64,000 nucleotides of DNA from Chersky-840 sp963838775 (GCA_963838775.1 CAWISP010000037.1:42345-106344); one strand, 5' to 3'. Positions 42,075 to 50,899 are shown, counted from the first letter of the stretch. A program made the numbers and translations. Notes: generated by a model not told the origin, from the letters alone.

Positions 42075-43523
42075 GTGAATATCGGCGATCTGTGGCCTGA
42101 CCTCGATGAGGCCGAGCTGCGGGTACACAAGATGCAGACGAAGCTGCACCAATGGGCGATCAGCGATCCCGATCGTCGTTTCGATGACCTCTACAACCTC
42201 GTCTACGACCCGGCGTTCCTCGTCGTGGCGTGGAGTCGGGTCAAGGGGAACAAGGGGGCACGCTCGGCCGGTGTCGATGGAGTGGTTCCACGCTCCATCG
42301 TCTTCGGCGCTGGAGAGCTGCTCGGTGGGCTGCGAGATGACCTCAAGGCACGCCGATTCTCTCCGATGCCGGTGCGGGAGACGATGATCCCCAAGACGAA
42401 CGGAAAGCTCCGCCGTCTTGGCATCCCGACCGCTGTCGACCGAGTGGTGCAAGCCTCCCTGAAGCTGGTGCTCGAACCCATCTTCGAGGCGGACTTCAAG
42501 CCATGTTCCTATGGCTTCCGTCCGAAGCGCCGAGCCCAAGACGCCATCGCCGAGATTCATTTCTTCGCCTCACCCACTCGCAACTACGAGTGGGTGTTCG
42601 AAGGAGATATCACGGCCTGCTTCGATGAGATCGACCATGTGGCCTTGATGGGCCGGGTGCGACGTCGCATCGGGGACAAGCGTGTCTTAGGCTTGGTGAG
42701 GGCGTTCTTGCGGGCCGGGATCCTCAGCGAGGATGCCGTCCACAGGGACACGACCGCCGGCACTCCCCAAGGCGGGATCCTCTCGCCGCTGCTGGCCAAC
42801 ATCGCTCTGTCCATCCTTGACGAGCACTTCACCCAAAAGTGGGAAGCACTTGGCTCGGAATGGAAACGCTCCAAGCACCGCCATGCGGGCGGCGCCATCA
42901 CCAGATTCGTCCGCTACGCAGACGATTTTGTGGTCATGGTGTCCGGCAGCCGGGCAGATGCCGAGGCGTTGCGCGATGGAGTCACATCGGTGCTCGCTCC
43001 GATGGGCCTGCGCCTGTCGGAAGAGAAGACGAAGGTCTGTCACATCGACGAGGGGTTCGACTTCTTGGGATTTCGCATCCAGCGGAGGCTTCAACGGGGA
43101 ACGGACAAGCGGAGGGTGTACACCTACCCGTCGAAGAGGTCGCTGGCCTCGGTGATGGCAAAGGTTCGTGCGCTTACCCGCCGGTCGAGGCATCGAACGC
43201 TCGCCGACCTGCTGCGCCAGGTGAACCCGGTGCTGCGGGGGTGGTGTAACTACTTTCGCCACGGGGTGTCCAAACGGACCTTTAGTTACGTCGACGCATA
43301 TGCCTGGTGGCGCATCGTCGGCTGGATCCGCAAACGTCACCCAAAAGCGAACTGGGGAACGATCCGACGTCGTCACCTCCCAAACTGGGAGATCAGCGAC
43401 GATGGGGTGGCAATGTTCCGACCACGAGCGGTGCCGGTCACTCGATACCGTTACCGGCATGCCCATATCCCCACACCATGGACGAGCGCCACAACGGAAG
43501 GATCACCCGCACCAGCGGCATGA
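42075..43523 (+). CDS. ltrA: Group II intron reverse transcriptase/maturase
   Basis: 482 residues. RT blocks: TMIPKTNGKLRRLGIPTAVD, YGFRPKRRAQDAIAEI, EGDITACFDEIDH, GTPQGGILSPLLANIAL and the catalytic YADD (about residue 281). GFDFLGFRIQRRL is followed by a GIIM-type maturase domain (VNPVLRGWCNYFRHG, YAWWRIVGWIRKRHP). No HNH domain. It is a different lineage from the 33.6 kb maturase. Intact. Confidence 0.94.
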   Translation: MNIGDLWPDLDEAELRVHKMQTKLHQWAISDPDRRFDDLYNLVYDPAFLVVAWSRVKGNKGARSAGVDGVVPRSIVFGAGELLGGLRDDLKARRFSPMPVRETMIPKTNGKLRRLGIPTAVDRVVQASLKLVLEPIFEADFKPCSYGFRPKRRAQDAIAEIHFFASPTRNYEWVFEGDITACFDEIDHVALMGRVRRRIGDKRVLGLVRAFLRAGILSEDAVHRDTTAGTPQGGILSPLLANIALSILDEHFTQKWEALGSEWKRSKHRHAGGAITRFVRYADDFVVMVSGSRADAEALRDGVTSVLAPMGLRLSEEKTKVCHIDEGFDFLGFRIQRRLQRGTDKRRVYTYPSKRSLASVMAKVRALTRRSRHRTLADLLRQVNPVLRGWCNYFRHGVSKRTFSYVDAYAWWRIVGWIRKRHPKANWGTIRRRHLPNWEISDDGVAMFRPRAVPVTRYRYRHAHIPTPWTSATTEGSPAPAA

Positions 43524-43532
43524 ACCTGTGGA

Positions 43533-43566
43533 GAGCCGGATGCGGTGAAAGCCGCACGTCCGGTTC
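43533..43566 (+). ncRNA. Domain V of group II intron 2
   Basis: 34 nt: GAGCCGGATGCGGTGAAA followed by GCCGCACGTCCGGTTC, a textbook domain V with GAAA tetraloop and the AGC triad, 9 nt after the maturase stop. Confidence 0.93.
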
Positions 43567-43629
43567 GGCGGGCGGGCCGGAGAAACCCACCAGCTCAAAG
43601 GCTGGCAGGGCGCTCCGGTCCGACCCACC

Positions 43630-44144
43630 ATCATCGGTCTGAACAAGTCGGCGATCGGCACGCTGGTCGAGCGGACCACCCGTTTCACCATGCTGTTGCA
43701 CCTGCCGCCCATGGACGGCCACGGAACCATCGAGCCCGTCAAGAACGGGCCTCCGCTGGCCGGCCACGGCGCCGAAGCTGTTCGTGACGCCATCGCTGCC
43801 ACTATCGGGACTCTGCCCGAACAACTACGCCGATCGCTCACATGGGATCAGGGATCCGAGATGGCCCAGCACGCGCAGCTGCGTGTCGACAGTGGACTGG
43901 CCATCTACTTCGCCGATCCTCACAGCCCTTGGCAGCGCGGAACCAACGAGAACACCAACGGTCTGCTCCGCCAGTACTTCCCCAAGGGCACCGATCTCTC
44001 CAAGCACCATCCCGACGACTTGTCGCGGTCGCCACTGCACTCAACGGCAGACCCCGCAAGACCCTCGGTTGGAAGACGCCCGCCGAAACACTCGATCAGC
44101 TTTTACAATCAGCTGGACAAGGCAGTGTTGCTACGACCCCTTGA
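43630..44144 (+). pseudogene. IS30 transposase, 3' part (also frameshifted)
   Basis: Starts IIGLNKSAIGTLVERTTRFT; second Asp in LTWDQGSEMAQH and the Glu in QRGTNENTNGLLR complete the DDE set. After HHPDDLS the family pattern continues in another frame (VATALNGRPRKTLGWKTPAE) to the stop at 44144. One base appears missing in TTGTCGCGG near 44024, so even a spliced transcript would not give full transposase. Confidence 0.85.
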
Positions 44145-44151
44145 ACCTGAG

Positions 44152-44448
44152 CAATACACGAGTTACGACTTCGCCCAGGCCTGTCGGGCCGCCGGGGTAG
44201 AGCGCTCGATGGGGTCGGTGGGTGACTGCTTCGACAACGCCATGGCCGAGAGCTTCTTCGCCACTTTGGAGTGCGAGCTCATCGACCGCAGCGTCTTCGA
44301 GAACCGCAACCAGGCCCGCATGGCGATCTTCGACTACATCGAGGGCTTCTACAACACCTGGCGCCGGCACTCCTCGATTGGGAACCTCTGCCCGGCCGAG
44401 TACGAGCGCCGCTGGCGCGCCAACGCCGTCTCAAGCAATGCTGCATGA
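44152..44448 (+). pseudogene. IS3 transposase OrfB, 3' part
   Basis: Reads QYTSYDFAQACRAAGVERSM, then SVGDCFDNAMAESFFATLE with the last acidic DDE residue (Glu), and ends NTWRRHSSIGNLCPAEYERR. Completes the OrfB interrupted at 40542. Confidence 0.88.
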
Positions 44449-44551
44449 ACCCAGAGCACCGGTGTCCGTCAGACCCGGGTCACTCCATGCCGGAATTTGT
44501 GTCAACAAGGTCTATGGGTAGAACACCTAAGCTTGCGATTAAACCTTGGCC

Positions 44552-44911
44552 CTATGTCCCAGCGGCCTCTTTGATCTTCAGCTCTCCGGCCTTCGCCGCC
44601 ACCTGACGCATCTGCTGGATGAGCCGGCGCAAGCGCCGGTCATTGGTGATCCACTCCTGGTAGAGCTTTGCCTCTTGCACGCTGAGACGCCGGGTCACAG
44701 TCTTGCCGTCGACCTTGGTGGTCCACTGGTAATACGGGCCGTGCGGCTGAGGTGGGTCGCCGTGGCACTTGCAGCCCGCCGTGGCACAGCGCGTGTAACG
44801 GCGGGTCACGGTGCCCGAGGAGATGAACCCGACCTCCGCTAGCTGAGCCGCGAGCTGCCGATAGCGGCGCTCGTAGCCCGCCAGTCGCGTTGTGCTCGCC
44901 GCCTTGGCCAT
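44552..44911 (-). CDS. Small zinc-finger-like helper protein of the NF041680-type transposon
   Basis: 119 residues from ATG 44911 (GGGAGGAC upstream). A Cys-rich turn RCATAGCKCHGDPPQPHGPYY suggests metal binding; the rest is a basic coiled helix (RRLRRLIQQMRQVAAKAGEL). Proteins of this kind (DUF6788-like) accompany this transposase type. Role in transposition is inferred from the divergent pairing. Confidence 0.7.
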   Translation of the reverse strand: MAKAASTTRLAGYERRYRQLAAQLAEVGFISSGTVTRRYTRCATAGCKCHGDPPQPHGPYYQWTTKVDGKTVTRRLSVQEAKLYQEWITNDRRLRRLIQQMRQVAAKAGELKIKEAAGT

Positions 44912-44946
44912 GTCGTCCTCCCGGGACAAGTATCCCCGATCCATGT

Positions 44947-44970
44947 CCAGACAGTAGTAATACTGTCTGG
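44947..44970. promoter_or_regulatory. Palindrome between the divergent transposon genes
   Basis: CCAGACAGTA and TACTGTCTGG form a perfect 10-bp inverted repeat with a 4-nt GTAA centre. It ends 2 nt before the transposase ATG and lies 35 nt from the other start. Likely operator or transposase site. Confidence 0.55.
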
Positions 44971-44972
44971 AA

Positions 44973-46325
44973 ATGCGCCAGCCCCCCCATGACCAGGAAC
45001 GGCACCAGCTCCACGCCCTACGAACCGAGCTCTATCGATGTATGACCGGATGGGGAGACACCCTGTTCGAGCTCTGTGACGCCGCGCTGTGCGCTCCGGG
45101 TCCACTGCGCTCGGTGCCCGCGCTCAGCCTGGAGCCCACCTTCCGCCGCTCGCATGGCTCGCTCTACAAGGCCCTGGCCCGGGGCGAGATCGATGAAGAG
45201 CGTCTGCGTGGGCTCTTGGTGGAGACCCGGCCGGCGACCTGGCCCCAGGTCTTCGCCGTGGACGCCTCGGTGTGGGACCGCTGTGATGCCGAATGCAGTC
45301 CCGAGCGGGGCTTCTACTACTCGGCGTCGAAGCATTCGGCGGGCCAGCCCATCGTGGCGGGCTGGAGCTACCAGTGGATCTCCCAGCTCTCGTTCAGCCC
45401 CGACAGCTGGACAGCGCCCGTCGACGCCTTGCGCATCGCGCCCACCACCGACGCCACGGACGCCACCATCGGTCAGGTCCGCCGTCTGTGTGAGGCCCTC
45501 GGTCCTCAGAAGGGCGCCGCGCCGCTGTTCGTCTTCGATGCCGGCTACGACCCCGTCGCCCTCGGTGCGGGGCTCAGAGATGTGGATGCCCAGGTCCTGG
45601 TGCGCATCAAGTCGGACCGCGTCTTCTACGACGATCCCGGCCCCCGCCCGGGGCCGACCAAAGGCCGACCTCCGCGCCACGGGCGACGCTTCAAGCTCTC
45701 GGACCCCAGAAGCCCCAGGCCCGACTCCCAGACCCAGCTGCACGATCCTCGCTACGGGACGGTGCGAGTACGCGCCTGGCACCACCGGCATCCCAAACTC
45801 CCTGGCCGGGGACGATGGGCGGGACCCGAGATCCCAATCGTGCGCGGCAGCGTGATCCGCGTTGACGTCGAACATCTCCCGAACCCCATCGGACGCACCA
45901 AGAAGACGCTGTGGCTGTGGTGGTCAGGACCCGGTGCGCCCGATCTCGAACTGTGCTTCCGCACCTACCTGCGCCGCTTTGACATCGAGCACACATATCG
46001 CTTCGTGAAGAACACCCTGGGGTGGACGACACCGTCGCTACAGATGCCCGAGCAGGCCGATCGCTGGACGTGGATCGTGATCGCCGCCTATACGCAGCTC
46101 CGATTAGCGAGCCAGCTCGTCGAGGATCTCCGACTCCCGTGGGAACGACGTCTTGATGCGGCGCAACTCACTCCGGCGCGGGTTCGACGAGGGTTTCGTC
46201 GACTTCGTGCAACACTGGGCACGCCCGCCAGTCCACCGAAATCCGACACGCCCGGTCCGGGACGACCCCGAGGCACACGAACCGGACCGCTCAAGCGCTA
46301 CGCAGTGATCAAAAAGAGCGCCTGA
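44973..46325 (+). CDS. Putative DDE transposase, NF041680 type
   Basis: 450 residues. N-terminus LFELCDAALCAPGPLRSVPAL interrupted after ALC, LSLEPTFRRSHGSLYKAL, then acidic residues in VFAVDASVWDR, LFVFDAGYDPVAL and RFDIEHTYRFVK, consistent with a DDE/DDD transposase. A basic C-terminus (RVRRGFRRLRATLG) ends at the right inverted repeat. An alternative start is ATG 45042. Appears intact. Confidence 0.8.
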   Translation: MRQPPHDQERHQLHALRTELYRCMTGWGDTLFELCDAALCAPGPLRSVPALSLEPTFRRSHGSLYKALARGEIDEERLRGLLVETRPATWPQVFAVDASVWDRCDAECSPERGFYYSASKHSAGQPIVAGWSYQWISQLSFSPDSWTAPVDALRIAPTTDATDATIGQVRRLCEALGPQKGAAPLFVFDAGYDPVALGAGLRDVDAQVLVRIKSDRVFYDDPGPRPGPTKGRPPRHGRRFKLSDPRSPRPDSQTQLHDPRYGTVRVRAWHHRHPKLPGRGRWAGPEIPIVRGSVIRVDVEHLPNPIGRTKKTLWLWWSGPGAPDLELCFRTYLRRFDIEHTYRFVKNTLGWTTPSLQMPEQADRWTWIVIAAYTQLRLASQLVEDLRLPWERRLDAAQLTPARVRRGFRRLRATLGTPASPPKSDTPGPGRPRGTRTGPLKRYAVIKKSA

Positions 46326-46355
46326 CGCAGTCCTCAGGGTTTAATCGCAAGCTAA

Positions 46356-47396
46356 GAACGTGTTTGATAACTCTCCGGCAGAGGCCCGCGTTAGCTGAGC
46401 GGTCGCGAGGGCGCTTTCGAGTGCTCAACCCGCCGTGCTCAGTGAGATCTTTCCAAACACGCGCGTGACCAGCGCGTTTGTCGTGTCAAGATGCTCGCGA
46501 TTTGTCCGCTGCTGCGTTGGAGTGGTGTACATGGCACCCACACGTCGCTATCCGACCGACCTGACGAATCACCAATGGGCCATCATCGAGCCTCTCCTAC
46601 CCGAGACCGAACCCGTGGCGCCCGGCGGTCGCCCTCGGGTCCACGCCAAGCGCGAGATCGTCAATGCCATCCTCTATCTCACTCGCAGCGGGTGTGCGTG
46701 GCGGATGCTGCCGGCCGACTTTCCTCACTGGCGGACCGTCTACGGCTACTTCGCCCAATGGCGCGACGATGGAACGCTCGATCTCATCCACGACACCTTG
46801 CGCGAAGAGGTGCGAGCTGCCAAGGAGAAGAAGGGCCGAAAGCCCAGGAACCCAACCCCGACGGGGGGAGTGATCGATTCCCAGTCGTTGCGGGGGGCCG
46901 ACACCGTTTCCAAGGCGACACGGGGCTATGACGCCGGCAAGAAGGTGGAAGGGCGCAAGCGCCACATCGTCACCGACACGCTCGGTCTGCTCCTCGTCGT
47001 CATGGTGACGGCGGCCTCTGTCCAAGACCGCGACGGTGGTGCCGACATCTTGAAGCTCGCCCACAAGCTCGTGCCCAGCCTTCGCCATGTCTTCGCCGAC
47101 GGCGGATACGCCGGTCGTCTGGTCGGAAAGGCCAAGCGCTACTGGAAGATCGCCGTCGAGGTCGTGAGGAAACCTCCCGAGCAGCACGGATTCTCCGTCC
47201 TCCCTCGTCGGTGGGTGGTCGAGCGCACCTTCGCCTGGCTCATGCGATGGCGCCGCCTCACTCGCGACTACGAACGGTTGCCCGAAACTCACGAGGCGTT
47301 CGTCAAGTGGGCGATGATCGGATTGATGTTGAACCGACTCTCGCGCCCGCCCGGTCCGAGACCCTGGGCCACGCGATGAGAGATACCAAACACGTA
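46356..47396 (+). mobile_element. IS5-family insertion sequence
   Basis: Ends GAACGTGTTTGATAACTC (left) and complement TACGTGTTTGGTATCTC (right) are imperfect inverted repeats. CTAA flanks both sides (46352-46355 and 47397-47400) as target duplication. The left target lies at the very end of the neighbouring transposon. Confidence 0.82.
46531..47379 (+). CDS. IS5-family transposase
   Basis: 282 residues from ATG 46531 (MAPTRRYPTDLTNHQW). Helix-turn-helix region with RREIVNAILYLTRSGCAWRM-like sequence (KREIVNAILYLTRSGC, AWRMLPADFPHW), first Asp in GGVIDSQSLRGAD, second in RHVFADGGYAG, Glu in RRWVVERTFAWL. One intact ORF. A longer frame upstream to 46435 is not needed. Confidence 0.92.
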   Translation: MAPTRRYPTDLTNHQWAIIEPLLPETEPVAPGGRPRVHAKREIVNAILYLTRSGCAWRMLPADFPHWRTVYGYFAQWRDDGTLDLIHDTLREEVRAAKEKKGRKPRNPTPTGGVIDSQSLRGADTVSKATRGYDAGKKVEGRKRHIVTDTLGLLLVVMVTAASVQDRDGGADILKLAHKLVPSLRHVFADGGYAGRLVGKAKRYWKIAVEVVRKPPEQHGFSVLPRRWVVERTFAWLMRWRRLTRDYERLPETHEAFVKWAMIGLMLNRLSRPPGPRPWATR

Positions 47397-47441
47397 CTAA
47401 GCAAAGAAAGCCCGCAGCTCCGCCACATCGACTCCACCTGC

Positions 47442-49385
47442 TCAGCCAGGCGGACCTAGCGAATCCTCCTTCGTTCCTGGCCCGGTCGATCGATGGTTGG
47501 GCATCGAGGGCTCCATGGCCAGGACTTCCAGAGGCAGTTGGACCCGCGCCACCACCACATCGGGGCGGCTTCGCAACGCCGCCGAGAGGACGAGGTCGAT
47601 TTGGTTATGGAGGAAGCGATAACGGACCCGGTCAGGGATGACGACGGGGATGAGCACGACGATCTGCTTGTCATTATGCCCTCGGAGCTCGTCGATGAAT
47701 GAGATGAGCGGATCCACGACCGAGGCATAGTCGGTGTGAAGTACCTGCAGCGGAACGCCCGGATCCCATTCGTCCCACTCCTGAGCGAGCGTCCGGGCGC
47801 GAACGTCGCCATCGCTACCAACGTCGAGGATGACGGTGACCGCCACCACCTCCTGACTGAGCGAAAGCGCTTCGCAGATTGCGTGCCGAGTAAGGCGCGA
47901 CACCGCGGTGACAGGCACGATCACAAGCGATCGTTGTGCTTCTGGCTTCTGGGGAATTGTTCCCAGACCGAGGTCGTGTTCCGCTCGTCCGTAGTAGGCG
48001 TGTATCCGCATGAAAAGGAAGACAAAGGTCGGAATGGCGACGACCACCACCCACGCCCCTTCTAGGAACTTCGAGAAGAGGAATACGATCGTCGCAATCG
48101 CCGTCATCGTGGCTCCGAGCCCGTTGATGGCGGCCCGGTGACGCCACTTGGGAGGTTTGTTCCGCCACCAGTGCACGACAAGGCCGCTCTGGGCGAGTGT
48201 GAAGCCGGTAAAGACACCGATCGCAAACAACGGAATCAGGCTGTTGGTGTTGCCGCCCACGGCGATCAAGAGGGCAGCCGAGAGGACCGAGAGCGCCCAG
48301 ATGCCGTTGGCAAATACCTGTCGGTCCCCGCGCAGCGCAAAGAGGTGCGGAAGGTAGCCGTCTCGCGCTAACAGACTGGCGAGCACAGGGAGTCCTCCGA
48401 ACGAGGTGTTGGCGGCGAGCGAGAGCACCAGCGTGATCGTGAGCGACACGATGTAGTAGGCCCAGTGCCGCCCGACCGCATCGGCCATGATCTGGCTCAA
48501 CACGGTCTGACCTGACCGTGGTCCGATATGCCATCGACTAGCCAGTACGGCGAGTCCGAGCAGCATGGCTCCGAGAATCAAACCCAAAAGCAGCTCGGTC
48601 CGCTTGGCACGGACAGCCCGCGGCTCCTTGAACAGCGGCACCCCGTTGGCGATCGCCTCGACACCGGTCAGCGCGCTACACCCAGCCGAGAACGCCTTCA
48701 GCACCAACAGCACGCTTATTGTTTCGAGGCCGTGCGTGGAGAGAAGTGAACGGCCAGGTTGGGCTGCATGCAGGGCCAGAGGGTGGATCAGGCCGACCGC
48801 GATGATGGCGAGGAGACCGACGATGAAGACCATGGTCGGGAGTAAGAACGCCCGCGCCGTTTCGCCGAGGCCACGCAGATTGAGCAGGGTGATCACAGCA
48901 AGAATCCCGAGGCAAATCGGAACGGTGGCCGATGCCAGACCCGGGAAGGCCGACGTCAGAGCCCCGACGCCGGCAGCGATCGACACTGCCACGGTCAACG
49001 TGTAGTCGACGATCAGCGACGCCCCAGCGACAAGGCTCACGTGTGCTCCGAGGTTGGCGCGCGAGACCGCATAGGCGCCGCCGCCCCCGGGATAAGCGTC
49101 GATCACCTGGCGGTACGAAAACACGAGAACGGCGAGCAGCGTCACGATCACGATCGTGATCCCCAGCACAAAATGAAGAGACCCCGCTCCTGCGGCGGCG
49201 AGGACGACGATGATCGCCTCAGGTCCGTACGCGACCGAGGTCAGCGCGTCGAGGGACAGGGCCGAGAGCCCTTCGACTGGCGTGATCTGCTCCTTCGTCG
49301 CTTCGGTGCTGCGCAGCGGTCGACCGACGAGGAATTGCCAGGTGGATGCGCCAACGCTTCGCTTGCCCGTCAGGTGATCTGCCAC
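47442..49385 (-). CDS. APC-superfamily permease, KimA-like potassium transporter
   Basis: 647 residues from GTG 49385. Twelve or so membrane segments; the N-terminus ALSLDALTSVAYGPEAIIVV and AYPGGGGAYAVSRANLG are typical of the KimA/YdaO subgroup of amino acid permease-like K+ importers. A cytosolic C-terminal domain of about 150 residues follows (VIVPVTAVSRLTRHAICEAL, VILDVGSDGDVRARTL), as in KimA, where it senses c-di-AMP. Transport of potassium is inferred from this resemblance. The gene sits inside the island with its 3' end 45 bp from the IS5 target. Confidence 0.78.
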   Translation of the reverse strand: MADHLTGKRSVGASTWQFLVGRPLRSTEATKEQITPVEGLSALSLDALTSVAYGPEAIIVVLAAAGAGSLHFVLGITIVIVTLLAVLVFSYRQVIDAYPGGGGAYAVSRANLGAHVSLVAGASLIVDYTLTVAVSIAAGVGALTSAFPGLASATVPICLGILAVITLLNLRGLGETARAFLLPTMVFIVGLLAIIAVGLIHPLALHAAQPGRSLLSTHGLETISVLLVLKAFSAGCSALTGVEAIANGVPLFKEPRAVRAKRTELLLGLILGAMLLGLAVLASRWHIGPRSGQTVLSQIMADAVGRHWAYYIVSLTITLVLSLAANTSFGGLPVLASLLARDGYLPHLFALRGDRQVFANGIWALSVLSAALLIAVGGNTNSLIPLFAIGVFTGFTLAQSGLVVHWWRNKPPKWRHRAAINGLGATMTAIATIVFLFSKFLEGAWVVVVAIPTFVFLFMRIHAYYGRAEHDLGLGTIPQKPEAQRSLVIVPVTAVSRLTRHAICEALSLSQEVVAVTVILDVGSDGDVRARTLAQEWDEWDPGVPLQVLHTDYASVVDPLISFIDELRGHNDKQIVVLIPVVIPDRVRYRFLHNQIDLVLSAALRSRPDVVVARVQLPLEVLAMEPSMPNHRSTGPGTKEDSLGPPG

Positions 49386-49530
49386 GACCGCACCTTAATT
49401 GCCATGTGACCTGTGACCCGATTTATTGGACGCTCACGGCAGTCCCTGAACGCACCAAGCTCGTACACGAGACCGTCTGCGCAGAAGTGAGAACCTGAGG
49501 CCGAGTCCCCGGGGAGATCATCGAGTCCGT

Positions 49531-50062
49531 GTGAGCGCATATCCCGTACCCGCTAGGTTCGACAAGACGAGACGGTCAAGGATCCCTTGACAGGAACGGA
49601 GGCGTGATTATGGCGACGGAACATTGGAAGGATCAGCCCGAGGATAAGGACTTTCCTGCTGCCCGCACGTACTTGTCGTTACTCATCGAGGGTCCGCAGG
49701 CGGACAAGTTGGCCAGGGCTCTAGAGCAGACCTCCGGGCTTGAGCACTTCATGGCCAAAGACATCCTGCGAGCGAGCGGGCTGCCACTTCTCCCGGCCGA
49801 TGACAAAGAGGTGGCGAAGGATCTCGCCAAGGTGAAGTCCGGCACCAAGCTCTCCCCCGTATTGTTAGTGCGAGGGACGCCTCTCTGGGTTGCAGACGGC
49901 TACCACCGCGTGTGCGCCAGCTACCACCTCGACGAGAACGCGCAGATTCCATGCCGAATCGTGGCCCGCGGCACTGAGAATGCGTGAACGGGTAGCGCAT
50001 ATTGCCGGGACCATGGTGCCCTTGCAGGGGCGTACGCCACGTCCTGAGGGGCGCATATCACC
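49531..50062. repeat. Spacer motifs flanking the 49.6 kb gene
   Basis: Three copies of the island motif: GAGCGCATATCCCGTACCC at about 49537, GTAGCGCATATTGCCGGGAC at about 49992, and GGGGCGCATATCACCCTGAT at about 50048. The first precedes and the other two follow a single small gene, like cassette boundaries. Confidence 0.5.
49610..49987 (+). CDS. Conserved hypothetical, ParB-like nuclease-fold fragment
   Basis: 125 residues; ATG 49610 has GGAGG with 7-nt spacing. The C-terminal half reads LSPVLLVRGTPLWVADGYHR and VCASYHLDENAQIPCRIV, resembling the ParB/sulfiredoxin-type nucleotide-binding fold. No catalytic assignment is made. Divergent from the permease gene (224 bp). Confidence 0.6.
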   Translation: MATEHWKDQPEDKDFPAARTYLSLLIEGPQADKLARALEQTSGLEHFMAKDILRASGLPLLPADDKEVAKDLAKVKSGTKLSPVLLVRGTPLWVADGYHRVCASYHLDENAQIPCRIVARGTENA

Positions 50063-50338
50063 CTGATTCATGATTGTGGCGACGCTGGACTTCGGTTCTA
50101 GCGTCTGGGAGCTTGGCGGCCTGGCTCTGTAACACCCTGCCGCCTTCGGGCTGGCCTCAAGTAACGAAGTGTCAGCCGCCGAGTTCCTTGGCCACGGCGT
50201 GGCTCGAAAGAGGCGGATCGACCCCGGGGCGGGGTGGAGGGAACGGCGGCCTGTGATTGGGTCCGCCGCTCGATCGAGACCGCCGTGATTACCGGTCGCG
50301 ATCGGTTCTCGAACCGACCGGGAGACGGCAAGGGCCGG
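50000..50338. other. Spacer without a supportable gene
   Basis: Only the two island motifs near 49992 and 50048 were recognised; no convincing coding frame on either strand. Confidence 0.4.
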
Positions 50339-50650
50339 TCATATCGACTCGCGGAACGCGGAGCCGGCAGCGGTCACCGTCACGTTGTCCATGATGTCGA
50401 TCACCGGGGCGACTTCGAATTCGAGCCACGTAAAGAACTTCGAGGGCGCGTCAGCCAGGCTCGCCGGGTTATCGGTCTCGACGACGGCGTAGCCGCCCTG
50501 GCCGTCAACTCGGGCAAGGAACTGCAGAAAGTTCTGGTCGGTCGGAATTTGCCACTTCGCAAACGTATCGAGCAGCTTCTTCCCGTCATCGTGGTTCTGC
50601 TGGGCCGTCCCGCCCGCCCGCACCTTCCAGCTCACGACGTACTTCGCCAT
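50339..50650 (-). CDS. DUF3303-like protein
   Basis: 103 residues: MAKYVVSWKVRAGGTAQQNH, LLDTFAKWQIPTDQNFLQFL, GGYAVVETDNPASLADAPSK, WLEFEVAPVIDI. The ferredoxin-like dimeric alpha/beta-barrel pattern matches the DUF3303 family. Function unknown. Island gene. Confidence 0.7.
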   Translation of the reverse strand: MAKYVVSWKVRAGGTAQQNHDDGKKLLDTFAKWQIPTDQNFLQFLARVDGQGGYAVVETDNPASLADAPSKFFTWLEFEVAPVIDIMDNVTVTAAGSAFRESI

Positions 50651-50899
50651 CGTCTTCTCCCATCCGGGTCATCCATTCGCCCTTGCGAGGCCGTTCCAGC
50701 ACCGTAACCGGGATCACAGCTCTTCGCTCGGCCGAAGCCTCCGATGGGGCGGGCCGAATGCCGGAACGGACTGGTCCTCCGCACCCAGGCTTCCTTCCGA
50801 CACCAACGCTTGCTGGACGGCTGAAGGCGGACCTGGTGTAGCGTCCGGAATTGCCGGTGTGAGACCGGTCCCAGCCCCGCAGTCCACACACCAGGCGGT

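Larger units (their letters stand above)
41475..43629 (+). mobile_element. Group II intron 2, inside the IS30 transposase gene
   Basis: Starts with the canonical GTGCG after GACCTG and ends before ATCATCGGT; joining the exons restores EGDL-IIGLNKSAIGTLVER. Domain V lies at 43533-43566 and a domain VI stem (GGCCGGAG...CTCCGGTCC) carries a bulged A near 43623. About 2.16 kb, with an intact RT. The last one or two bases of the 3' end are uncertain. Confidence 0.88.
40543..44151 (+). mobile_element. IS30-family element interrupted by group II intron 2
   Basis: Left end GGCGGATTCCAGTGGTCGTC and right end (complement) CTCAGGTTCAAGGGGTCGTA align as imperfect inverted repeats and both continue GCAACAC. 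Flanked by a CAA duplication (40540-40542 and 44152-44154) inside IS3 orfB. Net length without the intron is about 1.45 kb. Confidence 0.85.
39574..44486 (+). mobile_element. IS3-family element interrupted by an IS30 element
   Basis: Terminal inverted repeats: 39574-39599 and 44461-44486, 26 bp each, with identical outer 13 bp (GGAGTGACCCGGG) and identical inner GGACACC. Removing the nested insertion (40543-44151 plus a 3-bp duplication) leaves about 1.3 kb, normal for IS3. No clear flanking target duplication was seen. Confidence 0.85.
44530..46353. mobile_element. NF041680-type transposon (ISNCY-like)
   Basis: A 16-bp inverted repeat AGCTTGCGATTAAACC occurs at 44530-44545 and inverted at 46338-46353, bracketing two divergent genes. 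About 1.8 kb. Target duplication not resolved, partly because an IS5 element is inserted at the right end. Confidence 0.75.

Noticed and set aside
46435..46530. Upstream extension of the IS5 transposase
   Set aside because: The family N-terminus fits ATG 46531, and the extension overlaps the IS end region.
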